6,662 bases of DNA from positions 1-6,662 of the forward strand of contig JAFAGX010000086.1 in the NCBI GenBank assembly GCA_019237515.1, given 5' to 3'. Under the pieces are notes generated by a model. That model ran no database searches and was not told where the DNA came from. It saw only the letters and a list, made by a program, of their open reading frames with translations. The translations under genes and the position numbers were made by a program. The DNA comes from Acidobacteriaceae bacterium (GTDB lineage Bacteria; Acidobacteriota; Terriglobia; Terriglobales; SbA1). This document shows, in pieces, positions 6,268-6,662 of this stretch; the stretch's first letter is position 1; each line of letters begins with the position of its first letter.

Positions 6268-6662
6268 CTACCATTCGGCGACATCGACGAAATCGGCTGC
6301 AGGGCGACGAAGCGCCTGTGTTATTCGCATCGCCAACCGCATGCCAAGAGCGAATTTCGCGATAGGAAGGTTCGTGAGCTGGTTCGCGGTGCAGTGCAGA
6401 CGTTTTGCCGCTTGCTGCCAGGTGGCGCCACGGGCCGTTCGGGCGGCATTCAGTGCGCGGTAGAGCCTGCTGAGGTCCCAGCGCAGCCGATGCTCCTGGT
6501 CCGCCAGCGGAAGTGGTATACCGGCAGTCCCTGGTTGAGGCCCAGCGATAAATGTCTCGGGAGGGACGCCCAGCCAGCGCAGCAGGAACAGCGCGTGTTG
6601 GCAACTTAGGTCCCCGCGCACGCCCAGCGTTCTGATGGTTGCGGGGCTGATCGGGTGATCAT
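6268..6662 (-). CDS. Helix-turn-helix (XRE-like) protein, 5' end cut by the window edge
   Basis: The frame is open from the right edge to a TAG at 6268-6270: 130 codons, with the N-terminus outside. A GTG at 6621 could act as a start, but the frame continues upstream with protein-like sequence (DHPISPATIRTLGV), so the gene most likely begins outside. The first part (ISPATIRTLG, then GDLSCQHALFLLRWLGVPPE) looks like the second half of a helix-turn-helix domain. After a linker, a second helix-turn-helix is visible (RTARGATWQQAAKRLHC, NQLTNLPIAKFALGMRLAMR, ITQALRRPAADFV). Two tandem DNA-binding domains suggest a small regulator, but the target is unknown. The base composition is richer in G+C (83 of 120 bases at 6421-6540, against 31 of 60 at 4861-4920), which may mark foreign origin or a boundary. 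It shows no obvious functional link to the genes downstream. Confidence 0.7.
   Translation of the reverse strand, partial: DHPISPATIRTLGVRGDLSCQHALFLLRWLGVPPETFIAGPQPGTAGIPLPLADQEHRLRWDLSRLYRALNAARTARGATWQQAAKRLHCTANQLTNLPIAKFALGMRLAMRITQALRRPAADFVDVAEW

Noticed and set aside
6054..6284. Minus-strand open frame of 76 codons overlapping the end of the helix-turn-helix gene
   Set aside because: No ribosome site, no recognisable motif; more likely non-coding sequence that happens to stay open.

Overview
This window looks like a chromosomal fragment of an Acidobacteriota soil bacterium (Terriglobia-like). The main reason is the large Oar-type TonB-dependent receptor at the left end. It has an N-terminal carboxypeptidase-regulatory-like domain and a long beta-barrel, the class that is strongly expanded in Acidobacteriota. 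Base composition is about half G+C over most of the window and clearly higher in the last 400 bases. This taxonomic call is an inference from protein style; no rRNA or other marker is present.

All five supported genes read on the minus strand, so transcription runs from right to left. From 5' to 3' they are: (1) the C-terminal part of a helix-turn-helix protein cut by the right edge (6268-6662); (2) a roughly 415-base stretch without a convincing gene (5853-6267), holding a hairpin and a probable regulator site; (3) a secreted M14-type succinylglutamate desuccinylase/aspartoacylase-like zinc enzyme (4788-5852); (4) a GntR/FCD transcription regulator (3863-4612); (5) a secreted metal-dependent amidohydrolase of the COG1228 prolidase/Xaa-dipeptidase type (2226-3650); (6) the Oar-like TonB receptor (2191 to beyond the left edge). 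The amidohydrolase and receptor are 34 bases apart and are probably one operon.

The most interesting signal is regulatory. A GntR-style palindromic motif (TTTGT-NN-AC) occurs twice in tandem upstream of the amidohydrolase (3727-3755). A near-identical copy (TTTGTAGACAT against TTTGTCGACAT) lies upstream of the M14 enzyme (5918-5929). A looser match overlaps the -35 of the gntR promoter. This suggests that the FCD regulator coordinates both hydrolases and the receptor.

Inferred picture: two exported amide-bond hydrolases process a peptide or N-acyl-amino-acid substrate, the receptor captures the substrate or a product at the outer membrane, and a carboxylate-sensing regulator controls the set. 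The substrate cannot be read from the sequence. The individual protein families are all known. Any novelty lies in the combination and the shared operator, and I see no sign of a defence system, mobile element, CRISPR array or RNA gene.
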